Positions 44,210-52,719 of a stretch of 64,000 bases of DNA are shown piece by piece (position 1 is the stretch's first letter; every line of letters begins with the position of its first letter). A program made the position numbers and the translations under genes. This DNA is from Henriciella sp. AS95 (GTDB taxonomy: Bacteria; Pseudomonadota; Alphaproteobacteria; Caulobacterales; Hyphomonadaceae). The stretch lies in assembly GCF_038900055.1 (NCBI RefSeq), contig NZ_JBBMQM010000001.1:2914001-2978000 (forward strand). Direction: 5' to 3'. The notes below the pieces were generated by a model, which saw nothing but the letters and a program-made list of their open reading frames with translations, had not been told where the DNA came from and ran no database searches.

Positions 44210-44240
44210 GCGCCGGCCGCATCAGGCCGGCGCTTCTTTT
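44210..44240 (+). terminator. Rho-independent terminator after the first GH3 gene
   Basis: A perfect 9-bp GC stem (GCGCCGGCC 44210-44218, GGCCGGCGC 44225-44233) with a 6-base loop is followed by TTCTTTT. It lies 21 bases after the GH3 stop and just before the symporter ribosome site, so it should lower symporter and gluconokinase expression relative to the GH3 enzyme. Confidence 0.82.
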
Positions 44241-44263
44241 CCACTATGTCCGGGGAGGGACAC

Positions 44264-45937
44264 ATGGCTCTGGGAACCATCGACCTGTTTGTGGTCGCAC
44301 TTTATGCGATCGTTCTGCTTGGGATCGCACTCTTCGTCTCGCGAGAACCGGCGGGCGAAACCAAGGATACCGAGGACTACTTCCTCGCCGGCAAGGCCCT
44401 GCCCTGGTGGGCCATCGGCGCCTCGCTGATTGCCGCCAACATCTCGGCCGAGCAGATCATCGGCCAGTCCGGCCAGGGCTTCGTCGTTGGCCTCGCCATT
44501 GCCGCCTATGAGTGGCAGGCCGCCCTCGTCCTGATCATTGTTGCGGCCTTCTTCCTGCCCATCTTCCTGAAGCGCGGCATCTACACCATGCCGCAATTCC
44601 TCGAGACCCGCTTCGGCGCGAGCGTGAAGACCATCATGGCGGTGTTCTGGATCTTCCTGTTCACAGCCGTGAACCTCACCACCGTCCTCTATGGCGGCGC
44701 GCTCGCCATTCGCGAAGTGACCGGCCTTGGCGTCTTCACAGGCATGTGCTGCCTCGCCAGTTTTGCCCTGCTCTATTCGCTCTATGGCGGTCTCAAGGCC
44801 GTGGCCCTGACCGACATTATCCAGGTCGTCATCCTGATCATCGGGGGCTTTGCGATTACCGTCATTGTCCTCGGCCTCGTCGGCGGAGACAGCGGCGCTA
44901 TTGGCGGCCTCTCCACACTGATGGACGACTTGCCAGGTCATTTTGAAATGATCCTTTCGCGCGACCATCCCAGCTATGGAAACCTGCCCGGTATCTGGAC
45001 GCTGCTTGGCGGTCTCTGGGTGCTTCACTTCTCCTATTGGGGGTTCAATCAGTACATCATCCAGCGCGCGCTCGGCGCAGAAAGCCTGACAGAAGCGCGC
45101 AAAGGTCTCGCCTTCGCCGCCATCCTTAAATTCCTGATCCCGCTGATCGTCGTGATCCCGGGCATCGCAGCGCTTTGGCTCGCCCAGAATGAACTTCAGG
45201 GCCTCAGTGAATCCGCCCTCTCACAGAATCCCGACAGCACCTATGGCGCCCTGATGGCCCTGATGCCGATGGGCATTCGAGGGCTCATCTTTGCCGCCCT
45301 GATTGCCGCGATCGTCTCATCGCTGGCGTCGATGATGAACTCCATCTCGACCATCTTCACCATGGATGTGTACCGTGACTACATCGTGCCTGATCGCACT
45401 GAGCAGCACTATGTCATTGCCGGCCGCGTGACCGCCTTCGTCGCCATGATCATCGCCCTCAGCCTTGCCATTCCGCTGCTCGGCGGCGGCACCAGCATCT
45501 TCCAGACCATCCAGGAATACACCGGCTTCGTGGCGCCTGGCATTGTGGCCGTGTTCCTTCTCGGCTTCTTCTGGAAGCGGACCAATACTGCCGGGGCGTT
45601 TGCGCTCCTGATCAGCTCGGTCGTCCTGTCCTTCCTGTTCTATGCGGCAGCGGCCTCATGGGGCGGCGGCGTGGCATCTGTTCTCGGCCCGGTCTTCGAT
45701 CCGATCCTTGGCCTTGCCAGTTTCACCGTCCGGGACATGCCCTTCGTCGTGCGGATCTGGTTCATCTTCCTGCTCTGCCTGGTCATCGGCGTCGTCGTCT
45801 CGCTGCTGACGCCGCCACCAAGCGAAGACCAGCCCGTGGACCTCAGCGGTATCAGCTTCGCGACATCGACCAGCTTCAAGATCAGCGCGGCAATCGTCGT
45901 CGCGATCCTGGTCGGTCTCTACGCCCTCTTCTGGTAA
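44264..45937 (+). CDS. SGLT-type sodium/sugar symporter
   Basis: ATG 44264 (557 residues) follows GGGGAGGGA; ATG 44246 lies within that ribosome-site region. The protein is a SSS-family carrier with about 13-14 helices and the sugar-carrier signatures DTEDYFLAGKALPWWAIGASLIAANISAEQIIGQSGQGF (about 32-70), YTMPQFLETRFG, LYSLYGGLKAVALTDIIQVVILIIGG and AALIAAIVSSLASMMNSISTIFTMDVYRDY, which contains the sodium-site serines. Relatives (vSGLT type) carry glucose, galactose or related hexoses with sodium. Its place between a beta-glucosidase and gluconokinase fits import of the released glucose, or of an oxidised derivative, into the cytoplasm. Confidence 0.94.
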   Translation: MALGTIDLFVVALYAIVLLGIALFVSREPAGETKDTEDYFLAGKALPWWAIGASLIAANISAEQIIGQSGQGFVVGLAIAAYEWQAALVLIIVAAFFLPIFLKRGIYTMPQFLETRFGASVKTIMAVFWIFLFTAVNLTTVLYGGALAIREVTGLGVFTGMCCLASFALLYSLYGGLKAVALTDIIQVVILIIGGFAITVIVLGLVGGDSGAIGGLSTLMDDLPGHFEMILSRDHPSYGNLPGIWTLLGGLWVLHFSYWGFNQYIIQRALGAESLTEARKGLAFAAILKFLIPLIVVIPGIAALWLAQNELQGLSESALSQNPDSTYGALMALMPMGIRGLIFAALIAAIVSSLASMMNSISTIFTMDVYRDYIVPDRTEQHYVIAGRVTAFVAMIIALSLAIPLLGGGTSIFQTIQEYTGFVAPGIVAVFLLGFFWKRTNTAGAFALLISSVVLSFLFYAAAASWGGGVASVLGPVFDPILGLASFTVRDMPFVVRIWFIFLLCLVIGVVVSLLTPPPSEDQPVDLSGISFATSTSFKISAAIVVAILVGLYALFW

Positions 45938-45951
45938 GCGTCAGAGACCGT

Positions 45952-45998
45952 GATATCCTCGGGCGCACGGGGGCCAAATCGTTGCGCCCGAGGATATC
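45952..45998 (+). promoter_or_regulatory. Perfect 16-bp hairpin enclosing the gluconokinase ribosome site
   Basis: GATATCCTCGGGCGCA (45952-45967) and TGCGCCCGAGGATATC (45983-45998) are perfectly complementary around a 15-base loop. The hairpin lies between the symporter stop and the gluconokinase start. Its right arm contains GAGGA (45990-45994), the only Shine-Dalgarno-like sequence before ATG 46007. No T-run follows, so it looks more like a translation control or mRNA-processing structure than a terminator. Confidence 0.75.
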
Positions 45999-46006
45999 TG
46001 CCAGCC

Positions 46007-46492
46007 ATGATCGAAACGCTTGTCATCATCATGGGCGTCTCAGCCTGCGGAAAGTCGACCGTCGCGAGCCGGGTCGCTGCCGACCTCGGTTGGCCCTTCA
46101 TTGAAGGCGATAATCATCACCCGGCGTCGAATGTCGCCAAGATGCAGAGCGGCCAGCCGCTGACCGATGATGACCGGACCGCCTGGCTCGATTCAATTCT
46201 GGCGGAGATTGCCCGGACTGACGGCCCAGGCCTCGTCCTCGCCTGCTCTGCCTTGACGCCCTATGTGCAATCGACGCTGCGAAAGGCGGATGCCGCTTCA
46301 ATCCGCTGGATATGGCTAGATCTCACTCAGGAGGAGGCACTCCAGCGTATGTCGCAGCGGGACCATTTCATGCCGCCGGCGCTCATGGCGAGCCAGTTTG
46401 AAGCCCTGTCCCCGCCAGACGAGGCTGAGCGGTTTCACGCCACCGATCCGGTCGAATCGCTGGTCGAAAATATCTGCCGAACGCTGGTTTGA
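46007..46492 (+). CDS. gntK: Gluconokinase
   Basis: The 161-residue protein has the short GntK form: P-loop IMGVSACGKSTVA (about 8-20), FIEGDNHHPASNVAKMQSGQPLTDDDRTAWL (about 31-61; substrate-binding), VLACSALTPYVQSTLR, LDLTQEEALQRMSQRDHFMPPALMASQFEALSPP (lid and nucleotide-binding region). It phosphorylates gluconate to 6-phosphogluconate with ATP in the cytoplasm, feeding the Entner-Doudoroff pathway. The frame continues upstream to 45950 but the start is fixed at ATG 46007 by family length and the GAGGA site. A GntP permease and an SMP-30 lactonase in the next operon supply its substrate. A long hairpin covers its ribosome site. Confidence 0.95.
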   Translation: MIETLVIIMGVSACGKSTVASRVAADLGWPFIEGDNHHPASNVAKMQSGQPLTDDDRTAWLDSILAEIARTDGPGLVLACSALTPYVQSTLRKADAASIRWIWLDLTQEEALQRMSQRDHFMPPALMASQFEALSPPDEAERFHATDPVESLVENICRTLV

Positions 46493-46523
46493 TCGCCCAA
46501 AACAGGCAACTCAGCCGGTAATT

Positions 46524-46537
46524 TGACAACGTAGGAC
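46524..46537. promoter_or_regulatory. Putative LacI-family operator half-site O3
   Basis: TGACAACGT (46524-46532) is an exact left half plus centre of TGACAACGTTGTCA; the right half is degenerate (AGGAC). It lies about 75 bases upstream of the second GH3 operon, in the 119-base gap after gluconokinase. Confidence 0.5.
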
Positions 46538-46558
46538 AATTGATGCGATATGCCTGAC

Positions 46559-46572
46559 TGACAACGATAACA
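46559..46572. promoter_or_regulatory. Putative LacI-family operator O4
   Basis: TGACAACGATAACA matches TGACAACGTTGTCA at 11 of 14 positions and lies 40 bases before the GTG start of the second GH3 gene, the same distance as O1 from the receptor. The centre-to-centre spacing to O3 is 35 bases. Confidence 0.6.
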
Positions 46573-46611
46573 AACGCGTAAAGCGTACCTTGCTTCTTGG
46601 GAGGGAAAGAG

Positions 46612-48948
46612 GTGACTTCTTCAGTCCGCTGGCGGCTGATTGCTTTGGCAATCGGCCTGGTTCCAGGTCTCAGCGCCTGCACCGTAACACCCCCTTCGAC
46701 GCAATCGCCTCCGCCGCCCTCAGCGCCGCTGGCGGAAACGTTCAGCCCCCGTGTAAATGATCTGCTTTCAGTCATGACGACTGACGAAAAGCTCGGCCAA
46801 CTGGTCCAGGCCGCAGGCGGGCGCAGCAAAAACCTCAACTCGCGCCTCACCCCCGAAGAACTGGACCGTGTCCGGCGCGGCGCGGTCGGCTCTTACCTTC
46901 ATGTGGCCGGGGCAGAGCCCCTTGCCGCTCTGCAAGAGGTCGCCGTGAATGAAGGCCCACACGGCATCCCTCTTCTGTTCGCGATGGATGTCGTTCACGG
47001 CTATCGCACCATCTTTCCGGTGCCTATCGCCATGGCCAGCACCTGGGACCCTGATGACTGGCAGCGCGCGGCCGCCATATCGGCTGATGAAGCGACGTCT
47101 GCCGGGCTTCACTGGACCTTTGCGCCCATGGTCGACATCGCCCGCGACGGGCGCTGGGGCCGTGTGGTCGAGGGCGCAGGCTCGGACCCCTATCTCGGCA
47201 GCCTGATGGCCAGCGCGCAGGTGCGCGGCTTCCAGGGCGAAGACCTTGCTTCAAACAAGACCATGCTCGCCGCGACGAAGCATTTCGGTGCCTATGGCGC
47301 GGCCACGGGCGGGCGCGACTATGGCGCCGCCGACATTTCAGACCGCACGCTCAACGAGGTCTATCTGCCGCCTTTCTACGCCGCCGCTGAGGCAGGCTCG
47401 GGCAGCTTCATGACGGCATTCAACGATGTGGCAGGCGCTCCGACCACCGGCAATGAAGCCCTCGTCGACGGCGTGCTCCGCGATCGCTGGGGCTTTGACG
47501 GCATGATCGTATCGGACTGGAATGCCATTGCAGAGCTGATGAACCATGGCGTCGCGGCCACCCGCGCGGAGGCCGGCGCACTCGCCCTGAAAGCCGGTAT
47601 CGATATGGACATGACCAGCGGCATTTTCGGCGCTGAGCTGGCCGATGCCATCGCGGCCGATCCATCGCTGATGGCAGACCTGGACAATGCCGTCGGGCGC
47701 ATCCTGACAACCAAGGAACGGCTCGGCCTGTTCGATGACGCCCTCGCTTACAATGATGCGTCCCGCGAAGCCGAGACGCTGATGTCCCCCGAGTTTCGTC
47801 AAGCATCACGAGATATCGCCGCACGCACGGTCGTGCTCCTGAAAAACGAGAACGCAGTCCTCCCACTGCCAGTCGATGGCGAGCAAAACATTGCCGTCAT
47901 CGGCGCTTTGGCTGACGACCAGCTGACGCAGCTCGGTTCATGGCGCGCGCAGGGCCATGCCGATGATGTCGTCTCCATCCTGGACGGGATTTATGACGCA
48001 GCCCCCGAAGGCGCCACGGTCAGCTATGAGCCCGGCGCCGACACCAAAACGGCCAACGCAGAGGACATTGCCGCCGCCGCAGATCTCGCCGCCGCGAGCG
48101 ATATTGTTCTGCTCGTCATTGGTGAGGATTTCGACCTCTCCGGCGAAGCGCGGTCCCGGTCGGACATCTCTTTGCCAGCATCGCAAAAGCAGCTCGCCGA
48201 TGCCGTCTTCGCAGCCGGCAAGCCGGTGATTGTGCTGCTTGTAACCGGCCGTCCCCTCGCAATCCCCGAAATTGATGAGCAGGCTGAAGCCGTTCTCAAT
48301 ACATGGATGCTCGGCGTAGAGGCCGGCCCGGCTGTCGCCGACATCGTGTTCGGACAAAAGTCGCCTGCCGGGCGCCTGCCCATCGACTTTCCACGCGCCA
48401 CTGGCCAGTCGCCAATCACCTATAGCGAGCTGCCCAGCGGACGCCCGGCGGACGCAGATCTTTCCAAGGATTCCAATCGCTATATCGACCGGCCCATCAC
48501 GCCGCTCTACCCCTTCGGCCACGGCCTCAGCTATGCGAGCTTCGACTACGGCACCCCGACGGTCTCCGCCGCCAATGTCGCCCCGGACGAGGCGTTCACG
48601 ATCAGCGTCCCGGTCACAAATACCAGCGACCGCGACGCAGAAGAAGTTGTTCAGCTCTACATGCGCGACCCCGTCGCCAGCGTTTCCCGCCCCAAACTCG
48701 AGCTTCGTGGCTTTGAGCGCGTCTTCATTCCCGCCGGCGCGACCAGCACGGTCAGCTTCACCCTGACCCCTGCCCAGGCCGCCATCTATGCGGGCGACGG
48801 CGACTGGCAGATCGAGCCCGGCGACCTGATCTTCTCGATTGGGGCCTCATCGGCAGACCTCAAAGGATCGGTCAGCGTCAACGTCACCGGCAGCGCATCA
48901 ACGCGCATTCCCGCCGCCGCCATTCCAACAAAGGTCCAGGTTCAATGA
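46612..48948 (+). CDS. GH3 family beta-glucosidase lipoprotein (BglX-like)
   Basis: GTG 46612 (778 residues) follows GGGAGGG; the TTG at 46597 lies upstream of that site. A lipoprotein signal (RWRLIALAIGLVPGLSAC) is present. GH3 motifs: MTTDEKLGQLVQAAGG, GIPLLFAMDVVHGYRTIFPVPIAMAS, FAPMVDIARDGRWGRVVEGAGSDPYL, AATKHFGAYGAATGGRDYG, nucleophile in MIVSDWNAI (about residue 302), ARTVVLLKNENAVLPL, GRLPIDFPR, LYPFGHGLSYASFDY and a C-terminal fibronectin-type-III-like domain (VPVTNTSDRDAEEVVQLYMRDPVASVSRPKLELRGFERV). Length and domain order match periplasmic BglX beta-glucosidases. It starts a tightly packed five-gene operon with lactonase, permeases and the LacI regulator. Confidence 0.96.
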   Translation: MTSSVRWRLIALAIGLVPGLSACTVTPPSTQSPPPPSAPLAETFSPRVNDLLSVMTTDEKLGQLVQAAGGRSKNLNSRLTPEELDRVRRGAVGSYLHVAGAEPLAALQEVAVNEGPHGIPLLFAMDVVHGYRTIFPVPIAMASTWDPDDWQRAAAISADEATSAGLHWTFAPMVDIARDGRWGRVVEGAGSDPYLGSLMASAQVRGFQGEDLASNKTMLAATKHFGAYGAATGGRDYGAADISDRTLNEVYLPPFYAAAEAGSGSFMTAFNDVAGAPTTGNEALVDGVLRDRWGFDGMIVSDWNAIAELMNHGVAATRAEAGALALKAGIDMDMTSGIFGAELADAIAADPSLMADLDNAVGRILTTKERLGLFDDALAYNDASREAETLMSPEFRQASRDIAARTVVLLKNENAVLPLPVDGEQNIAVIGALADDQLTQLGSWRAQGHADDVVSILDGIYDAAPEGATVSYEPGADTKTANAEDIAAAADLAAASDIVLLVIGEDFDLSGEARSRSDISLPASQKQLADAVFAAGKPVIVLLVTGRPLAIPEIDEQAEAVLNTWMLGVEAGPAVADIVFGQKSPAGRLPIDFPRATGQSPITYSELPSGRPADADLSKDSNRYIDRPITPLYPFGHGLSYASFDYGTPTVSAANVAPDEAFTISVPVTNTSDRDAEEVVQLYMRDPVASVSRPKLELRGFERVFIPAGATSTVSFTLTPAQAAIYAGDGDWQIEPGDLIFSIGASSADLKGSVSVNVTGSASTRIPAAAIPTKVQVQ

Positions 48949-49967
48949 TCTCACGCCGCAACATGCTCCTGTCCGGCGCCGCCATGATCGGCATGTCGGC
49001 GTGCGCCAGGACGGTGCAAGCCCATCACGCCCGCCTCGGCCCGCTGGAAGTGAGGGACCCGGAATTCAAGACGCTCATCGCGCCTGATGCTGAGCTGGAA
49101 GTGCTCGACTCTGGCTATGAATGGAGCGAAGGCCCAACCTGGGACCGCGCTCGCGAAACGCTCTACTTCACGGACGTGCCAAAGAATGTCGCCTTTCAAT
49201 GGAGCGCCTCAGGCCGCGCCGAGGAATTCCTGAACCCGTCCGGCGCTGCCAGCGTCACGGGCTTTCGGGAGCCAGGCGCCAATGGCCTCTGGTACAGCCA
49301 GCGCGGCGACCTGATCATGTGCAATCACGGCCTGCGCCGGATCGAGCGCATGGACATCCAGACCCAAACGCGCACGCCTATCGCAGACGCTTTTGAAGGC
49401 CAGCGTTTCAACAGCCCGAACGACGTCGTCGAAGCGGCCGACGGTACGCTCTACTTCACCGATCCTCCCTATGGCCTCGAAGGGCTCGACGAGTCGCCCT
49501 TGAAAGAGATGGACGTAAACGGCGTCTACCGTGTCCGGCCCGGCCAGCCGGTCGAGCGTATCATCGCGGACATGACCTTTCCGAACGGCGTCGCGCTCTC
49601 ACCCGATGGCCGAAAGCTCTATGTCAGCCAGTCCGATCCAGCCGCCCCGCACATCCGCGAACTCACGCTGGACAGCGACGGCAGCATCACCGGTCAACGC
49701 ATCCTGTTCGACGCCACGGCCCTGATGGATGATGACCATCCCGGCCTGCCGGACGGCATGGCCGTCAGCGACAGCGGTCATATCTTCGCGACCGGCCCCG
49801 GCGGCATCCTCGTGCTTGCGACAGATGGCCGGCTCCTTGGCCGGATCTTGACCGGTCGTGCAACAGCCAATTGCGCATTCGGAGAGGACGGAAAGACCCT
49901 CTTCATCACGGCGCATGACCGCCTGCTGCGTCTGCGCACCGAGGCCTCCGGCGTGCAATGGATGTAG
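48945..49967 (+). CDS. SMP-30/gluconolactonase-family lactonase, exported
   Basis: The 340-residue protein overlaps the GH3 gene by four bases. Its N terminus ISRRNMLLSGAAMIGMSAC carries a twin-arginine pattern and a lipobox-like MSAC, so it is probably exported and lipid-anchored. The six-bladed propeller and metal ligands of the family are visible: EGPTW (Glu), FNSPNDVV (Asn), FPNGVALSPDG (Asn) and LPDGMAVSDSG (Asp). It should hydrolyse glucono-1,5-lactone or a similar sugar lactone to the acid in the periplasm. The next gene encodes a GntP gluconate permease, and gluconokinase lies just upstream, giving a complete lactone to 6-phosphogluconate route. Confidence 0.93.
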   Translation: MISRRNMLLSGAAMIGMSACARTVQAHHARLGPLEVRDPEFKTLIAPDAELEVLDSGYEWSEGPTWDRARETLYFTDVPKNVAFQWSASGRAEEFLNPSGAASVTGFREPGANGLWYSQRGDLIMCNHGLRRIERMDIQTQTRTPIADAFEGQRFNSPNDVVEAADGTLYFTDPPYGLEGLDESPLKEMDVNGVYRVRPGQPVERIIADMTFPNGVALSPDGRKLYVSQSDPAAPHIRELTLDSDGSITGQRILFDATALMDDDHPGLPDGMAVSDSGHIFATGPGGILVLATDGRLLGRILTGRATANCAFGEDGKTLFITAHDRLLRLRTEASGVQWM

Positions 49968-51310
49968 CGCTATCTGAATACCGCGCCGTCGCCGTCACCC
50001 TTGCCGGAATTGCGGCCCTCCTTGTCCTGATCCTGCGCGCGAAGATGAATGCCTTCATCGCGCTGCTGCTCATTGCCATCCTCTGCGCGGTGGCCGCCGG
50101 CATGGCGCCAGAGCTAGCCTATCAGTCCGTCACAAATGGCTTTGGCGGCACACTCGGCTTCATCGCCCCGATCATTGGGCTCGGCGCGATATTTGGCGCC
50201 ATCCTGCAGGCGTCAGGCGGCATCGATGCGCTCGCCCGCGGCGTCGGGCAGATCGGCAGCACGGGCCGTCAGACCTGGACCATGGGCGGCCTCGGCCTGC
50301 TGGCGGCAACGCCGGTCTTCTTCGACGTCGCGCTGATCATCCTTCTGCCATTCATTCTCGCGCTCGCCACCCGAGCCAGGCGCCCCGCCATGCTGTTCGG
50401 CTTGCCCCTATGCGCTGGCCTCGCCGCCGGCCACGCCTTCATTCCGCCAACCCCCGGCCCCATCGCGATTGCGGAACTCATCGGCGCGGAGCTTGGCTGG
50501 GTCATCCTGTTCGGCGCCATTACCGGCCTCATCAGCGTCGCTGTCGCTGGCCCGCTATTCGCCCGTTTCCTCGACCGTCGCGGCGCCCTGCCGGACGGCG
50601 ACATCGCCTTCGACATTGATACAGACGCCGGCACGCGCCGCGATGTAGCCTTCCCGATCGCCATCGCGCTGATTGCCTTTCCGCTTGCCTTGATCCTCAT
50701 CGGCACCCTCGCCAAGGCTCTGCTTGGAGCGGGACCTATCCGCGACACGCTCGCAGCAATCGGCCATCCCTTCGCTGCCCTCATTCTCGCATGCGGCGCG
50801 ACCTGGCTGGCGCTCAAGCCGAAGACCGAAGACCAGAAGACGGCCCTGAAGACCGCCCTGGCGAAATCGCTGGAGCCCACCGGCGCCGTCATTCTTGTCA
50901 CGGGCGCGGGCGGCGCCTTCAAGCAGGTCCTGGTGGACACGGGCGCAGGCGCAGACCTCGCCGCGGGCGTTCTCGCGCTTGGCCTGACGCCGGTCTTCGC
51001 AGGCTTTGTCCTGGCGCAGCTTGTGCGCCTCGCTCAGGGCAGCGCCACCGTCGCCATGATTACCGCCGCCGGGCTCGCCGCACCGATTGTTGACGCAGCT
51101 GACCCCTCGCAGCCACAGCTCGGCATAATCGTGATTGCAATCGCCGCCGGAGCCACCGGGTTTTCACACGTCAACGATTCCGGATTCTGGCTGGTCAGCC
51201 GCCTGTTCGGCCTCAGCGAAAGCCAGACCTTGCGCACCTGGACCCTTTCGACTGGCCTGATTGGCTTGACCGGCCTCGCGATCTCCTGCCTGCTCTATCT
51301 TCTGGTCTAG
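49958..51310 (+). CDS. GntP-family gluconate:proton symporter
   Basis: The 450-residue protein has 12 or more membrane helices and the GntP family marks: a helical N terminus (LAGIAALLVLILRAKMNAFIALLLIAILCAVAAGM), GFGGTLGFIAPIIGLGAIFGAILQASGG, PVFFDVALIILLPFI, FIPPTPGPIAIAELIGAELG and the C-terminal HVNDSGFWLVSRLFGLSESQTLRTWTL, which is diagnostic. It imports gluconate or a related aldonate with protons. Its start overlaps the lactonase stop by 10 bases and its stop overlaps the next start by one base. It connects the lactonase to gluconokinase in function. Confidence 0.95.
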   Translation: MDVALSEYRAVAVTLAGIAALLVLILRAKMNAFIALLLIAILCAVAAGMAPELAYQSVTNGFGGTLGFIAPIIGLGAIFGAILQASGGIDALARGVGQIGSTGRQTWTMGGLGLLAATPVFFDVALIILLPFILALATRARRPAMLFGLPLCAGLAAGHAFIPPTPGPIAIAELIGAELGWVILFGAITGLISVAVAGPLFARFLDRRGALPDGDIAFDIDTDAGTRRDVAFPIAIALIAFPLALILIGTLAKALLGAGPIRDTLAAIGHPFAALILACGATWLALKPKTEDQKTALKTALAKSLEPTGAVILVTGAGGAFKQVLVDTGAGADLAAGVLALGLTPVFAGFVLAQLVRLAQGSATVAMITAAGLAAPIVDAADPSQPQLGIIVIAIAAGATGFSHVNDSGFWLVSRLFGLSESQTLRTWTLSTGLIGLTGLAISCLLYLLV

Positions 51311-52719
51311 TGGGAATAGCGGGCGACATGGTGGATCAAGACAGGCGAGACTCGAAACTCATCCGCTTGGTCGGCTATGGCATCGGTGATTTCGGGCTCA
51401 ACATCTACTGGAACATGCTGTCGATCTGGCTGGTCTACTGGTACACAGATGTCGTGGGCCTGCGCCCCGAAATGGCGGGTTTTCTTTTCCTGATCGCCAT
51501 GGTGTGGGACGCCATTTCAGACCCCATCGTCGCCGGTGCGTCAGAGCGGGTGCGCACCCGTCACGGCACGTATCGCCCGTTCCTTCTGTTCGGGTCATGC
51601 GCGCTCGGGCTCTCCTTCTGCTTCCTGTTCTGGGTCCCGCCCTTTGAAGGGCCGCTGCTGATCATGGCGCTGATCGGGATCACGCTGATTTTCCGCACGA
51701 CCTACACGCTTGTCGCCGTGCCCTATGCGGCGATGTCGTCCCGCCTCAGCTATGACAGCGTCGAGCGAACCGAGCTTTCAGGCGTGCGCATGTTTTTCGC
51801 ATTTGGCGGGTTGCTGGTCGTCTCCTTCATGGTGCCGTCTCTGGCCCGCTGGTTCAGCAATGGCAGCCAGTACACCGCGCAGGGCTTCCAATGGGTCGCC
51901 ATACTGGGCGCCGTGCTCGCGACAGTCGTCATCCTCGTCTGCTTCCTGGCGACGCGGGAAAAACCGGTGCCGTCGAAAGACGCCAATCCCCCCCGCACGG
52001 CCCGCGAGATCTGGAGGAATTTCCGTCAGAACCCCGCCTTGCACATGCTGCTCGTCGTCATCTTCCTGCAGTCGGGCGCGAATGCCTCGCTGATGATCTC
52101 GCTGGTCTATTTCATCCAGGCCAATCAGGACATCTTCGCAGCCAAGGAAATCGTGCTGTCATCCTTCGCCATCGCGACCATTGCTGGCGTGCCCTTCTGG
52201 ACAATCCTGATCCGCGACATGGGCAAGAAGCTCGCCTGGAGCCTCTCCTCCATCGCCATTGTGATGTGCGGCCTTCAGATGCTTGTGTTCGGGCCTTTCC
52301 TGATCGCTGGCCTGCCGGTTCAGGTCATCGCCTATGGCTTCTGTAGCGCTGCTTTCCCGGTCCTGTTCTGGGCGTTCATTCCCGATACGGTGGAGTTCGG
52401 ACAGATTCGCTCGGGCGTACGCTCGGAGGGCGTTGCCTTCGGCTCCGTTCTCATCGTCCAGAAGATTTCGGGCGGCGTGATGGGCGTCGTTGTTTCACAA
52501 GTTCTGGCGTTGCTCGGTTATGGCGCATCGACCAACGCTCAGAACACCACAATAGCAGACGGACTCACTGTTTTTCTTGCAGTTTGTCCGCCATTGATGT
52601 TCGCGCTATCAATGATCCCGGTATGGTTCTTGCCGATCAACAGGAAGATCCATGCCGATATCGTCGGCAAACTATCGAGCGATGCGCAAGAGAAGGATGA
52701 GGGGAAAGCCATATCATGA
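51310..52719 (+). CDS. GPH-family (MelB-like) sugar:cation symporter
   Basis: GTG 51310 overlaps the GntP stop by one base (469 residues); ATG 51328 is an alternative start six codons later. The GPH signature is clear: LVGYGIGDFGLNIYWNMLSIWLVYWYTDVVGL, MVWDAISDPIVAGASERVRTRHGTYRPFLLFG, TYTLVAVPYAAMSSRLSYDSVERTELSGVRMFFAF and VLFWAFIPDTVEFGQIRSGVRSEG, with 12 helices. Members carry disaccharides, glycosides or glucuronides. In this operon the likely cargo is a beta-glucoside disaccharide or glucose. It provides a second uptake route beside the SGLT-type carrier. Confidence 0.93.
   Translation: MGIAGDMVDQDRRDSKLIRLVGYGIGDFGLNIYWNMLSIWLVYWYTDVVGLRPEMAGFLFLIAMVWDAISDPIVAGASERVRTRHGTYRPFLLFGSCALGLSFCFLFWVPPFEGPLLIMALIGITLIFRTTYTLVAVPYAAMSSRLSYDSVERTELSGVRMFFAFGGLLVVSFMVPSLARWFSNGSQYTAQGFQWVAILGAVLATVVILVCFLATREKPVPSKDANPPRTAREIWRNFRQNPALHMLLVVIFLQSGANASLMISLVYFIQANQDIFAAKEIVLSSFAIATIAGVPFWTILIRDMGKKLAWSLSSIAIVMCGLQMLVFGPFLIAGLPVQVIAYGFCSAAFPVLFWAFIPDTVEFGQIRSGVRSEGVAFGSVLIVQKISGGVMGVVVSQVLALLGYGASTNAQNTTIADGLTVFLAVCPPLMFALSMIPVWFLPINRKIHADIVGKLSSDAQEKDEGKAIS

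Noticed and set aside
44222-45028. 268-codon minus-strand frame opposite the SGLT-type symporter
   Set aside because: Asp/Glu/Gly/Gln-rich antisense shadow of hydrophobic codons; the sense frame is a clear symporter.
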